Assembly (NCBI GenBank): GCA_016124935.1
Contig: WGMS01000014.1
Location: forward strand, 124,001-188,000
Source of the DNA: a bacterium
Lineage (GTDB): Bacteria > Cyanobacteriota > Vampirovibrionia > Obscuribacterales > Obscuribacteraceae
Length of the DNA stretch: 64,000 nt
Direction: 5' to 3'
Below, one piece after another: positions 54,626-63,824 of this stretch. The translations under genes and the position numbers were made by a program. The stretch's first letter is position 1, and the number at the start of each line of letters is the position of its first letter. The notes under the pieces were generated by a model that saw only the letters and a list, made by a program, of their open reading frames with translations, made no database searches and was not told where the DNA came from.

Positions 54626-54982
54626 TTAAAAGTAGGCTTTGCCTGGACCGGGCGGGTTGTAGACCCAACCTTGTCCGATCCCGCCCTTTCTACCAGGCGG
54701 GTTATAACGCCAGAAAGGACCATGACCGACCCCGCCTTTGGGACCAGGCGGATTTATACGACCCTTGTTGGCGGTTGTGTAACGTATTTTGCCTGGACCG
54801 GGCGGGTTATAGATCCAGCCTTTGCCGGCGCCGCCCTTTTTACCAGGCGGATTGTAACGCCAGTATTTGCCGTGACCTGGACCGCCACTGGGACCGGGAG
54901 GGTTAATACCCCAGGACCAGGCGGCAGGTGCTGTCAGTGTGCTGGCAAGACTTGCTACCAGGAGCATGCTCAACCATTTCAT
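54626..54982 (-). CDS. Small secreted NPPG-repeat protein
   Basis: The start is set at ATG 54982, eight bases after a strong GGAGG; longer readings are unlikely. The 118-residue product has a signal peptide (MKWLSMLLVASLASTLTAPA) and then a mature part made of Asn-Pro-Pro-Gly units. It is built from two copies of a 43-residue block that differ in a few positions, joined by TTANKGR; each block reads INPPGP..., WRYNPPG.KGG, W.YNPPGPGK. It contains no cysteine. Gly and Pro make it likely flexible or collagen-like. It is well expressed by signals (strong ribosome-binding site, terminator). I do not recognise the family. Confidence 0.8.
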   Translation of the reverse strand: MKWLSMLLVASLASTLTAPAAWSWGINPPGPSGGPGHGKYWRYNPPGKKGGAGKGWIYNPPGPGKIRYTTANKGRINPPGPKGGVGHGPFWRYNPPGRKGGIGQGWVYNPPGPGKAYF

Positions 54983-55134
54983 ATCTATTACCTCCATATA
55001 ATTTGTTTCTCGTCTTTTCTTGAAATAGCTATCTAAAAACCGGCTTATTACCTCTTTCAAACGACAAATCCATGTCAAGAGTTCAATCTCCTGGATAAAA
55101 TTTTCAATTTAAGATCTAAAGGATTTGAGAAGCG

Positions 55135-55854
55135 ATGGAAAATCAGTCTTTTGAATTGAGAGCTAAACAGGCTAAGAAATTAGTTCGCCGTGAATTGAGG
55201 GCAGTTTCCGATTCGAAAAAGGCTGTCGAGATGGCTCAATACATGAAGAGTGCGATGCCGTTTTATGGTGTCCAGAAACCTGACAGGATTCCCATATTCA
55301 GACAATTGAGCAGGGACTACGCACCGACCTGCCAGAGTGAATATATAAAGATCGTGGAGACTCTCTGGGAAGGAGACCACCGAGAAGAGAGATATCTGGC
55401 CATAGACTATGCTCAGAAATTTGTACGCTTCGCCGATTGTGCCAGTCTACCCCTTTTCGAACATATGATTAGAACTGGCGCCTGGTGGGATTTTATCGAT
55501 CCTATCGCCTCGGCACTGGTTGGCTCCGTTTTGCAATCTGAACGCCAGTCGGTGGCAGCGGTTCTCAATAAGTGGATAGAAGACGAAGACCTGTGGATCC
55601 GGCGCACTGCCATCCTCAGTCAACTCAAGCATAAAAAAGCCACAGACCGCACCATGCTTTTTGAATTCTGTCTGAAAACAATGCACGAGAGAGAGTTCTT
55701 CATCCGCAAGGCAATCGGCTGGGCGCTTCGAGAGTACAGCTATAGCGAGCCGGAAGCGGTGAAAGAGTTTCTTCTCGCTAATAAAAGCGAGCTTTCACCC
55801 TTGAGTTTTCGTGAGGGGGCCAAGCACCTTCTCAAGAGCGGTTTATTTAAGTAA
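55135..55854 (+). CDS. AlkD-like DNA alkylation repair protein
   Basis: The 239-residue all-helical protein belongs to the HEAT-like AlkC/AlkD DNA glycosylase family (PF08713), which removes alkylated bases. The active-site pattern WWDFID (117-122) provides the expected tryptophan and aspartate, and LWIRRTAI (153-160) provides the arginine that contacts DNA. The length matches AlkD (about 235). The start ATG is at 55135. It is divergent from the NPPG gene and stands alone. Confidence 0.85.
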   Translation: MENQSFELRAKQAKKLVRRELRAVSDSKKAVEMAQYMKSAMPFYGVQKPDRIPIFRQLSRDYAPTCQSEYIKIVETLWEGDHREERYLAIDYAQKFVRFADCASLPLFEHMIRTGAWWDFIDPIASALVGSVLQSERQSVAAVLNKWIEDEDLWIRRTAILSQLKHKKATDRTMLFEFCLKTMHEREFFIRKAIGWALREYSYSEPEAVKEFLLANKSELSPLSFREGAKHLLKSGLFK

Positions 55855-56003
55855 AGTTTTGAGTTCGACTCCACTTGGCAGCGTTGGGACCAAGGACGAT
55901 GGCAGCCAACTTGTGTATTATTTAAAACACCCAGGAAGTTTTATAAGCTTTATCTTCTTGAGGGAAGAATTAGAGAAGTAAGGTCACTACGCAGGAGACG
56001 AGT

Positions 56004-56648
56004 ATGAATTTGTTCAAGACCATATGCTTGTGTATGACGTTTCTGCTTGGACTGTCGGTAGCCCCCGCCTATAGCCAGGTGGCCGGTGCCAACCAGTCGA
56101 TTTTCTCGGATGAGCAACGTCTGCTTCAAATTAATCAGCAGCAGATGGGTGCCTTCGAGCAGGAGCGTTCCCAGGCGGAGCAAGAACTTCAGCAGATGGA
56201 AGCCAAGAATCAGCCCTACAGGCTGAAAGTGGTCAAAGAAATAACCGAGCTGAAAGGTAAAAAAGACGCCGGATCCCAGGCTAAACTCAAAGAGTTGCAA
56301 GACTGGGTGGCCCGGGATGACGCTTATAAGGCTAGGCAAGAGAGTCTTATCACCCGTCTGACCCAGAGCATTCAAAATTTGCAGCGGAGTCAGATGCAGA
56401 CCACTGGTAACCTCTCTAACGACATCACCGCCATGAGACAGAACGTCCAGGATCAAAAAGATGCCGCCAAGTTCGATCGGATGATGCGCATGAATTACTT
56501 CAATGAGCTTCAGAGCGAAATGGGTGCAGCTTCCTGGGGTCGGCCTCCGACGGATGGTACTTTCAACAGTGTGGGTGGCTACGGCTTCATGGGCGGTTAT
56601 GGAATGAGCGCCTTTGGTCGTCAGGCTGGTGGCTACGGTCGCTGGTAG
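56004..56648 (+). CDS. Secreted coiled-coil protein with Gly/Tyr-rich tail
   Basis: ATG 56004 follows an AGGAGA site. A signal peptide (MNLFKTICLCMTFLLGLSVA, cleavage near PAYS) is followed by a long Gln/Glu-rich coiled coil (about 35-150) and a C-terminal Gly/Tyr/Met-rich tail (SVGGYGFMGGYGMSAFG). I do not recognise it; it looks like a periplasmic or surface structural protein. A terminator follows at 56681-56709. Confidence 0.75.
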   Translation: MNLFKTICLCMTFLLGLSVAPAYSQVAGANQSIFSDEQRLLQINQQQMGAFEQERSQAEQELQQMEAKNQPYRLKVVKEITELKGKKDAGSQAKLKELQDWVARDDAYKARQESLITRLTQSIQNLQRSQMQTTGNLSNDITAMRQNVQDQKDAAKFDRMMRMNYFNELQSEMGAASWGRPPTDGTFNSVGGYGFMGGYGMSAFGRQAGGYGRW

Positions 56649-56666
56649 AGCCTCGAAATCAAAAAT

Positions 56667-58502
56667 TCAATCGATTTTTCCAGCCCTGGTTATCGCCAGG
56701 GCTGTTTTTATTAAATTGGCGGTGCCGCCCTCATAAATGAGAAAGCGTTCTTCCCAGTGCGGATGAAACTTAGACTTATAGCGTCTCAACCCTTTGTAAG
56801 AAAAGAAGCGATTCATGTGTTCATAAATAAGATGCACCGCCCGCTCTTCTTTGCTGGCGTCTTTCTTCTCTCCCACTCCCGATAGGGCTGCCAGTCCGAG
56901 ACTGAAGCTTTTGAAGCCGCGCTCTTGCAAATCGGTGAGCAGAAGGGCGAAGAGATAGTCCATCGCACCATTGGGAACTTCAGTTCGGTGTCGCATCATG
57001 TCGATGGTCACCTGGCCTTCGGCATAGGAACGCACCTGATTGACGAAGGCGATGGCGCCGTCCTTGTCTGATTCGAGCACATAGAGGGTCTCTTGTTTAA
57101 GCGCTTCTCGATCGAACCAGCCCAGCGAAAATCCCCGTTCTCTTCTGCCGGGCAAAGAGAGCCACTCTTGCGATATCTGCTCTACCGAATCGAGAAGGCT
57201 CTCCTCATGTGGTGGCACATAGCGATTCAATTTATAACCCTGTTTAGCCAGTTTTTTGACCACCGCTTTGAAATTTTTGCCTTTGACGGTTTTTTCGGTG
57301 AAGTCATCGAGATCCACCACCGCGTCCTCCCCGACCTTCAGCACTTGCAGTCCCAGCTCTTTATAGAGTTCGAGATAATCGGGCTTCACCTGCAAAAAAG
57401 CCAGTTTCCAATCATTGCCATGGCAATAGTCGCGAAACTCTTTGATCAGGGGCTTGATTTCTGCTTCGGCTCCCACCGGGTCACCCAGGCAGATTGCCAC
57501 GTTCATCACCGAAGAGTAGGCAACAAAGGCTTTGTTAGAAGGGCTGAAATAGTAGGATTTATCTTCTAGCAGTTTGTAAGGATCGAGGGCATCCTTGCCG
57601 TATTTTTCCAGCAGCGTCCCGGCTGTCTCTTTTTCTTTTGGTCTTACCGAAAGGACATAGTTGATCGGGCGAAAGAGAGAGACTGCGGTGAAGGTAAAGG
57701 CCATGGTCTCGAAAATGTTTATCGACTTAAGGAACCAGCGTCCGAAGCCGCTTTGAGGCAGGATATCGTCGTTGCCCAGAAACAGCAGTTGGCGGAGGGC
57801 TCTTTGAAAAGACTCGACCAGTTCGAAGTTTATGCCGAAGTCTCTTATTTCAAGCAGCCAGAAGCCCAGGGTGCCATAGAGAGCCAGTCCGGCAAACGAA
57901 ATGACAAGAACGAAGATGCCGTTTGCCAGATCGCCTCGATCACTTTTGACGGTAAATCGTTTTCTGAGCCCATAGAGCAGTATCACCGTCAATACCGGAG
58001 CGATTCCGGTAATAAGAGGCATCGCCTCATTGAGTTCACGGTCTTTGATCCAGACCACATACTCGCTGCCGCATCTGATCAGGTGGATGAAACTGTAGGC
58101 GAGGCTGCTGAAAAAAGCCAGTTGCCAGGCTATTTTTTTGCGCTTCAGTAAATTGAACGAGAGTAGTATCAGAAATAGACCGAAGACCACCGAGATCATC
58201 TTGGCCCAGTGATAATAGTCGAGGATGTTCAGCATCCTGAACAGACCGGGATGGTTGCTCAAACGAGTAGCCAGGGGCTGAATCATCGCAGTGAGGCCGG
58301 AGAGAGTGATAAAAAACGACAGAAGATAGACCGGTAAATCCCGCAGCCTGCTCCTGCTTTGCTCTTCTTCTTCCTCCCCTTCCAGAACCGATTTGTCAAG
58401 AATGTTCTCTTGCCGATCATCTTCGAAGTAGAGCTTGCAGGTCTCTTCGTAAGACTCTGCAATTTCTTGAAATTCTGAGTCATCCGGGGAAATTCGATCC
58501 AT
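56667..58502 (-). CDS. MprF-type phosphatidylglycerol lysyltransferase-like protein
   Basis: Residues about 50-290 hold six or seven membrane helices, and the C-terminal 310 residues form the DUF2156-type aminoacyl-transferase domain (features: PLIKEFRDYCHGNDWKLAF, TIDMMRH and FNRFFSYKGLRRYKSKF-like end). Enzymes of this kind transfer lysine or another amino acid from tRNA to phosphatidylglycerol and lower the negative charge of the membrane. The membrane part is shorter than in full MprF, so it may lack the flippase. The start ATG 58502 is only nine bases from the divergent start at 58512. The 3' end overlaps a terminator hairpin for the opposite strand. Confidence 0.85.
   Translation of the reverse strand: MDRISPDDSEFQEIAESYEETCKLYFEDDRQENILDKSVLEGEEEEEQSRSRLRDLPVYLLSFFITLSGLTAMIQPLATRLSNHPGLFRMLNILDYYHWAKMISVVFGLFLILLSFNLLKRKKIAWQLAFFSSLAYSFIHLIRCGSEYVVWIKDRELNEAMPLITGIAPVLTVILLYGLRKRFTVKSDRGDLANGIFVLVISFAGLALYGTLGFWLLEIRDFGINFELVESFQRALRQLLFLGNDDILPQSGFGRWFLKSINIFETMAFTFTAVSLFRPINYVLSVRPKEKETAGTLLEKYGKDALDPYKLLEDKSYYFSPSNKAFVAYSSVMNVAICLGDPVGAEAEIKPLIKEFRDYCHGNDWKLAFLQVKPDYLELYKELGLQVLKVGEDAVVDLDDFTEKTVKGKNFKAVVKKLAKQGYKLNRYVPPHEESLLDSVEQISQEWLSLPGRRERGFSLGWFDREALKQETLYVLESDKDGAIAFVNQVRSYAEGQVTIDMMRHRTEVPNGAMDYLFALLLTDLQERGFKSFSLGLAALSGVGEKKDASKEERAVHLIYEHMNRFFSYKGLRRYKSKFHPHWEERFLIYEGGTANLIKTALAITRAGKID
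56681..56709 (+). terminator. Rho-independent terminator of the secreted coiled-coil gene
   Basis: A 9-bp perfect stem (56681-56689 with 56696-56704), loop TTATCG, followed by TTTTTA. It lies inside the last codons of the convergent MprF-like gene. Confidence 0.85.
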
Positions 58503-58511
58503 AATGGACTA

Positions 58512-59291
58512 ATGATACTAGGTAGAAAGAAAACTTTGTTCCGGTTTCGCGCCATTTTCATCGCCTGTTTCCTGATGGTCTTTGCGTATCCCGCCTTTGC
58601 CGGAGACGAGAAGGACCCCAATCCATTCAACCTGCCGGACAGGGTCATGGCGCTGCCGCCGGAGTTGCGCGCCGGGCAGATCTTTCAGGGGTTTCCCGGT
58701 CTTCGTCCCCAGGTCAACTGGTATCCTATCGCCCCGGGTCTTGTGGGCAACTGGCGCTCGAAAAGTATGAGAGTGCTTCGCCAGGATGATTTCGAGACCG
58801 GGTCCTACTACACCATGGAAGCTGTGGAGGCGGATGTCCTCGAGGTACATCTCGGGGATTTGCTGGATTCTGCCAGTTCGGTCTGGCACGCACTTATCAG
58901 CCCGGAGATTCATGATTATCAGAAAGGAGATCTGGTGGACAGCAGAGACACCATCATGATCAAGATGCTCGGACAGTCACCCGAGCATCTGATGGTGCAG
59001 AGCAGGATCTTTCATGTGATCTACAATCCCCAGAACAACCAGATCGTCACTTCATATACCGAAGAGAGTGTCAGGCAGTACGATGTCGCCGGCAATGGTC
59101 GTATGATCGGTCACGAATATATTCGCCTTTACGACGCCGATGGCTATGTGAAGATGTCCGCCCAGACCCTGCGGGTTTACAGTAAAATCGGTAAATTCAT
59201 TCAGGTCAATGAAAGAGCCGGTCTGCATTTGCCGAGCTCGCTCGCCTCGCATTTACAGTCTATCGGACGACACGAACTGATCAATTGGTAA
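58512..59291 (+). CDS. Secreted hypothetical protein, 259 aa
   Basis: A signal peptide ends near YPAFAG, so the product is exported. The mature domain is rich in beta strands and contains several segments that suggest a lipoprotein-carrier-like or outer-membrane-lipid-related fold (TMEAVEADVLEVHLGDLLD, VYSKIGKFIQVNERAG), but no family is recognised. The start ATG at 58512 is nine bases from the divergent MprF start, so promoters overlap with the coding sequence. Confidence 0.65.
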   Translation: MILGRKKTLFRFRAIFIACFLMVFAYPAFAGDEKDPNPFNLPDRVMALPPELRAGQIFQGFPGLRPQVNWYPIAPGLVGNWRSKSMRVLRQDDFETGSYYTMEAVEADVLEVHLGDLLDSASSVWHALISPEIHDYQKGDLVDSRDTIMIKMLGQSPEHLMVQSRIFHVIYNPQNNQIVTSYTEESVRQYDVAGNGRMIGHEYIRLYDADGYVKMSAQTLRVYSKIGKFIQVNERAGLHLPSSLASHLQSIGRHELINW

Positions 59292-59326
59292 GCTAACTAA
59301 ATACGATACCAGGATATGGCTTGGTC

Positions 59327-59686
59327 TCAGCTCTTGTAATGACCGTATCTTTCTATCAAGGCTTTGACAGCTTCTTCTGTCGACTTGCCCCGGGTGACTT
59401 TTTCTATCTCTTTCTTGTCGCCTATAGTCGCCAGAGCTTTTTCCGCCCTCAATCTGATACTTTCCCGGGGATGCTCCTGGGAGACAAAATAGAGGGGCGG
59501 AATGCTCAGCGGACGTTTCTCTCGCTCCAACTGCTCTATATTGCTTTTTACCGCTTCGTAGTCGGTGCTCTTCAAGCCATCGACCAACATTTTGAAGGTA
59601 AAGTGATCGAGCTTGCCCATGATCGACTTGGCGGTGGTGTCCACAAAGCCGACCAGGTCCTGAAATTTGTCGATGAACTCGCTCAT
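59327..59686 (-). CDS. Small helical hypothetical protein
   Basis: From ATG 59686 the product has 119 residues, all helical, with HEAT-like helix pairs (IPPLYFVSQEHPRESIRLRAEKALATIG). TTG 59695 would add three residues. No signal peptide or motif of known enzyme. It lies convergent with the secreted gene before it and divergent from the protease gene after it. Confidence 0.6.
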   Translation of the reverse strand: MSEFIDKFQDLVGFVDTTAKSIMGKLDHFTFKMLVDGLKSTDYEAVKSNIEQLEREKRPLSIPPLYFVSQEHPRESIRLRAEKALATIGDKKEIEKVTRGKSTEEAVKALIERYGHYKS

Positions 59687-59868
59687 GGAAATCAAACCCT
59701 GTTTATAGACTGAGGTGATTTGGATTATGATAATCTCTTCTTCTGATCCGAATCTTTATTAAATCTCAGGTATGACATCCAGTCAACTTTGAGCACCACT
59801 ATGGAGTTTGCGCAGACATAGCTCTTCTACGGAAATCAACTATTCTCTCCAGCCTCGCTTCTCTTCAG

Positions 59869-62490
59869 GTGCTTTTCAACGCTTGCGGGGCCGAGGCTTT
59901 TCCTGCCGAATCTTATGCTCGCAATCTTATCGATCCGCTTACTATCGAGGTGGTGCCCGATCGAGATAGATATGACTTCTTGGATCAATTTCTGGTTCAG
60001 TCGCTGCTTTCTCACAGAGCTTCCGTCGAGGAGATAGAGCGGCTGATTAGGGATGGCAGAGGGAGGCTCTCCAGCTTCTATCAATATGACCCGCTTCTGA
60101 TTCATCTGGGCTATTTGAAAGCCAGGGCGGAGACTAAGGTCGGTAAACAGAAAGCGGCCAGGAAGTCATTGAAGAGAACCTTGCTTGCGGAATTAGATAG
60201 AGATCGTTTTTTCGAGGCGATTGCAAGAGGCTCGATACATAAGAGCGAGTTTGTTTCTGGGAAGTTGGAGTCTCAAAAAGACTTCGAGAAGCGCTATGCA
60301 AAAGAACGCAAGATGGTCGGCTCTGACCTTTCGAAGGCTGTTCTGGCACGAATGATTCGGCTCTATTATTCCGGGCGCCCGACCGAAGCCGGTTTGTTGA
60401 GAGAAATAGCGTCGGCTTCCGGCGCGATTGAGAATGCCCATATGGACTCGATCACATTCTGGGCGCTTCTCTGCGGCACCGATATAGTCGGCTATCAGCC
60501 TCAAAGCCGCCTATACAAAGAGCTTTTCGAGATGATAGAGAGTTTTCGCCACCGTCATTATAGGCAGGCTCTAGCGCTGGCGGATGGTATCAAATTGGAG
60601 GGTGAGGATGATTCTGAATCTGAATCTTTATTAGAGCCGTTTCTCAAGCTCTTTCGCCTGCGGATGAAAGTATTAATGGCGGTCGAGCCGGATAACAGAA
60701 CCGTTCTTGATCTAGAGGCGCTTTCAGATCAATCCAGATCAAAAATAAAAGCCTGTGCCGATAGTTATGTCTATCGCGCCATATTCAACCAGTCTATTTC
60801 GCTGCTCTGCCGAATCGCGGAAAGAGAGGAGATAAAGCTCTTTGACGAAATCTCGGATAGAAATGAGAAAGACAACGACAAGGACAAAGAGAAGGCGCCC
60901 TATTATTTGGAAGCTGCCCCTGGCGATAGGCAGCGGGTCCGAGAACTTGCTCGTTTGCTCTATTTCATCGGCTATAAGTACAAACTGATGCGAAGACAGG
61001 ACAGAGCCCAACTATATCTGACTCGCTGTCTGCTTCTATACAAGCTTTATATGCCGGCGGAGATGCAGACAGACACCATGGTCGATGCCTGTCTCTATGA
61101 TCTTGCCGAGTCCTATCTTTGGGCTAAAAACTATGACATAGCCTCGGTGCTATTTGAAGAGTGCGCCAAGCTCAGGGTCGCACTGGGGCGATCTCCTGTG
61201 ACCATCGTGATGACTATCACCTCTTTTGGTCGGGCACTGATGGCAGATGGCAGACCGGAGTCGGCAACGCCTCATCTAAACCGGGCCCTGGCCTGTGCCA
61301 TTTATGGTGCCTGCCAAGCCGTCCCTGTCGAGAAGCGAGACAAACTGGCGGATGCACTGGGGATAAAGGACGACAACGTCGGGGAATTTGTGGAGAGTTT
61401 CTGTGCTAAGCCCTTGAGCCTAAGACTTGCTCTCATGGAACTCTGTCTGGCCGATTCGAATGTGGGCGAAAGCGAGCGTGCCACCATCGAGAGTGCTGCT
61501 CAGACTTACACAGATTCGCTGGTCGGATCCAAATTTTACGATCAAGCGATAGATTCTGCCGAAACTCTTTTGAAGTCTAAATCCCATGGTGTTTCGCCTG
61601 ATATCTCTTCTAATTTATGGCAGCTCGCCTTTGCCAATAGTGGGGCATCTCGTATGGAGCGAAGCCGCGATCTCTATGATCGCCTTTTTCGAGAATACAA
61701 GAAGGAAGGCATAAGATCGAAGGCTCACTGGTACTTCAGCCGCGGACTTGCCCATGATGCTCTTGGTGAATTCTCTAAGGGGGCATCCGATTTCAAACAT
61801 GGGAAAAGAACCTTTGCCCGTTATCTAAAAGAAATGGACCGCGATCTGGCCGATGATTTTCGAATTGATATCGACAAGTACGAAGACCGCGATTATATCT
61901 ATTGGATTGTCGAGGATCTGGCCAATGAGTTGGCTGTCAGACGAAAAGATCCCCCCAGCCGATGCAGCTATACCAAGGCCTATGAGCATGGACGCTGGCC
62001 GACTGATAGATTTCCTCTGAAGGTTTTTATAGATCGGTCTAAAGAGAGTGGATTTGGCGGCAAACTCTTTGATGTTGTCTATGCCGGAATAAGGCAGTGG
62101 CTAGAGATTGAGAATTCGCCGGTGCAGCTTGTTCTGGTGGAAGATCGAAAGAGTGCCGATATCTATGTCGAAAGGGTCGACAACTATGATTTCATCCCGC
62201 CGGGCTCGGCGGGCAAAGCCGAGGCTGATTACATCTATACCGAAGAGAAGGAGCCGTCTTTTCTGAATAGAGTGCATCTGAGGATCTTCTGCGACACTTA
62301 TAACGGTGCCAGGCTCTCCGACCATGCCCTGCGACACATAAAAACACTGGCAGCCCATGAGTTCGGTCATGGACTTGGTTTGAATCATTCTCCTTCGGGG
62401 CGCGACATCATGTACTGGAAGGCTGATACCACAGAGTTGTCGGAGCGTGATCGCAATACGCTTCGGGAGCTTTATCGAAGTCAAGATTGA
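59869..62490 (+). CDS. TPR-rich protein with C-terminal metzincin protease domain
   Basis: The 873-residue product has a long TPR-like helical region (about 20-690) and a C-terminal zinc protease domain (about 700-873) with HEFGHGLGLNH (830-840, HExxHxxGxxH) and a Met-turn DIMY (846-849): a metzincin, perhaps matrixin-like. The frame is open upstream of the GTG at 59869 back to a stop at 59773-59775, and the upstream in-frame segment looks like a signal peptide (a basic LLRKST, then ILSSLASLQVLFNACGAEA). The start is thus uncertain; an ATA at 59818 would begin it. The TPR region may hold substrates or partners. The protease is probably exported. Confidence 0.75.
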   Translation: MLFNACGAEAFPAESYARNLIDPLTIEVVPDRDRYDFLDQFLVQSLLSHRASVEEIERLIRDGRGRLSSFYQYDPLLIHLGYLKARAETKVGKQKAARKSLKRTLLAELDRDRFFEAIARGSIHKSEFVSGKLESQKDFEKRYAKERKMVGSDLSKAVLARMIRLYYSGRPTEAGLLREIASASGAIENAHMDSITFWALLCGTDIVGYQPQSRLYKELFEMIESFRHRHYRQALALADGIKLEGEDDSESESLLEPFLKLFRLRMKVLMAVEPDNRTVLDLEALSDQSRSKIKACADSYVYRAIFNQSISLLCRIAEREEIKLFDEISDRNEKDNDKDKEKAPYYLEAAPGDRQRVRELARLLYFIGYKYKLMRRQDRAQLYLTRCLLLYKLYMPAEMQTDTMVDACLYDLAESYLWAKNYDIASVLFEECAKLRVALGRSPVTIVMTITSFGRALMADGRPESATPHLNRALACAIYGACQAVPVEKRDKLADALGIKDDNVGEFVESFCAKPLSLRLALMELCLADSNVGESERATIESAAQTYTDSLVGSKFYDQAIDSAETLLKSKSHGVSPDISSNLWQLAFANSGASRMERSRDLYDRLFREYKKEGIRSKAHWYFSRGLAHDALGEFSKGASDFKHGKRTFARYLKEMDRDLADDFRIDIDKYEDRDYIYWIVEDLANELAVRRKDPPSRCSYTKAYEHGRWPTDRFPLKVFIDRSKESGFGGKLFDVVYAGIRQWLEIENSPVQLVLVEDRKSADIYVERVDNYDFIPPGSAGKAEADYIYTEEKEPSFLNRVHLRIFCDTYNGARLSDHALRHIKTLAAHEFGHGLGLNHSPSGRDIMYWKADTTELSERDRNTLRELYRSQD

Positions 62491-62578
62491 GATTCTCCGA
62501 CCATTTCCGGGTTGTCAGTGGTTTAGGGCTCGGTTGGTAAGTGTAGAAAGAAAACAGGCGGAAGCCCGGAAATTTATC

Positions 62579-62595
62579 GAGCCGTTTAACGGCTC
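62579..62595 (+). other. Hairpin between the protease and the last complete gene
   Basis: A six-base-pair hairpin (GAGCCG with CGGCTC, loop TTTAA) lies 88 bases after the protease stop and 56 before the next ATG. It has no T run right after it, so it could be a weak terminator or a leader structure. Confidence 0.3.
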
Positions 62596-62651
62596 CGTAT
62601 TCCTGTGTCTTTTGAATTTTTACTATTACTAAGCCGGATCGGAGATGTCTA

Positions 62652-63824
62652 ATGAATAGAAAGCTGAAAACCCTATTGGCACTAACTCTTGTCCAGTCGA
62701 TGGCGGCTCTTTCTGTTCCAATAAGCGCCTATGCCGGTACCATTGACGGTGCAGACTCTCCTGATTTCGCCCTGCCCTTGAACGACAAGATCCAGCTCTC
62801 CACCGATGGTGGTTCCCTCGTCACGGAAAAGGCGGCTCTTTCAACAAGCGAAAACGGCAAATTCAACGGCAACCTCAACACCAGTCCGATCCTATCCATA
62901 GAGGAAGCCCTGGGCGAAGATTTGGAGGTAGTGGTTCTCACCGAAGACGATGCGGATGCGAACGTGATTGTTATCGACAACGATCTGGAAACGGAAGTCG
63001 CCGTCGAAGAAGAATACAAATGGGAGCAGATTGCGGACTCGCCCGACAAGACCAAGATAGCAGCCGGGGCTAGATTTCCTGTTTGCGTGATTAGCTCTAT
63101 CAGCAGCAAAACCGCTAAAAAAGGAGATCCTGTAGAAGCCAGGTTGATGACCGATATCAAGATCGGCGGGCGTTTAATCGCCAGGCAAGGAGACATGGTC
63201 ATCGGAAGAATCGATACTGTCAGTAAAGCCAGACGCATTCTCCATGCCGAACTATCTCGTAAAAGATGGATGAGGGCGAACGGTTCTCTTGGTGTCCAAT
63301 TCGACGAAATAGTCACCGCCGAAGGCAAGCACCTGCCGCTTGTGGCGAAGCCTGCGTGGGTTAGAAGAGTAGTCTCCAACAAGAACGAAGGCAGGGTGCT
63401 CGGTGTCAACCACAACGGTGAGCTTGCCAGTCCATTATCGACCCAACTGAAACACCAGGCGGTTCACCTCGCTATTCGTGGAGCGGCTTCGGTGGGTGGA
63501 GTCTTCTCTATGGGAGCGGTGCCTGCTGCCTACGGTATCATCGGCGCTATCAACCCATCATTCGCTTTTCTTCAGCCGGTGGGCAAGAATGTACCGCATC
63601 GTCGCATGAAGGGCTTCGCCATGGGCGTAGTCTCCGGCTTGCCGGGCGGATTTCTGATTGCCGATAGCATCATAAAAGGTAAAGAAGCGGTGATTAAACC
63701 GGGCGATACTTTTTTGGCAGAATTTAAAGATGAGTTCACCGGTCGTGCCGCTACCTCCGCCGAACTGCTTCCGGGAGCATCGGGCAAGGTTCAAGGCGAA
63801 GTCATGCCTGAGAAACAAAACTAA
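62652..63824 (+). CDS. Secreted hypothetical protein, 390 aa
   Basis: ATG 62652 follows GGAG at seven bases. A signal peptide (KTLLALTLVQSMAALSVPI, cleavage near AYA-GT) leads into an acidic disordered stretch, then a beta-rich domain (about 130-240) with GARFPVCVISSISSKTAKKG, GGRLIARQGDMVIGRIDTV and EGKHLPL. This recalls the barrel domain of VirB10/TrbI-type secretion proteins only faintly. A hydrophobic region with Gly (about 270-345) follows. No neighbour suggests a secretion system, so I call it only as a secreted protein. Confidence 0.7.
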   Translation: MNRKLKTLLALTLVQSMAALSVPISAYAGTIDGADSPDFALPLNDKIQLSTDGGSLVTEKAALSTSENGKFNGNLNTSPILSIEEALGEDLEVVVLTEDDADANVIVIDNDLETEVAVEEEYKWEQIADSPDKTKIAAGARFPVCVISSISSKTAKKGDPVEARLMTDIKIGGRLIARQGDMVIGRIDTVSKARRILHAELSRKRWMRANGSLGVQFDEIVTAEGKHLPLVAKPAWVRRVVSNKNEGRVLGVNHNGELASPLSTQLKHQAVHLAIRGAASVGGVFSMGAVPAAYGIIGAINPSFAFLQPVGKNVPHRRMKGFAMGVVSGLPGGFLIADSIIKGKEAVIKPGDTFLAEFKDEFTGRAATSAELLPGASGKVQGEVMPEKQN

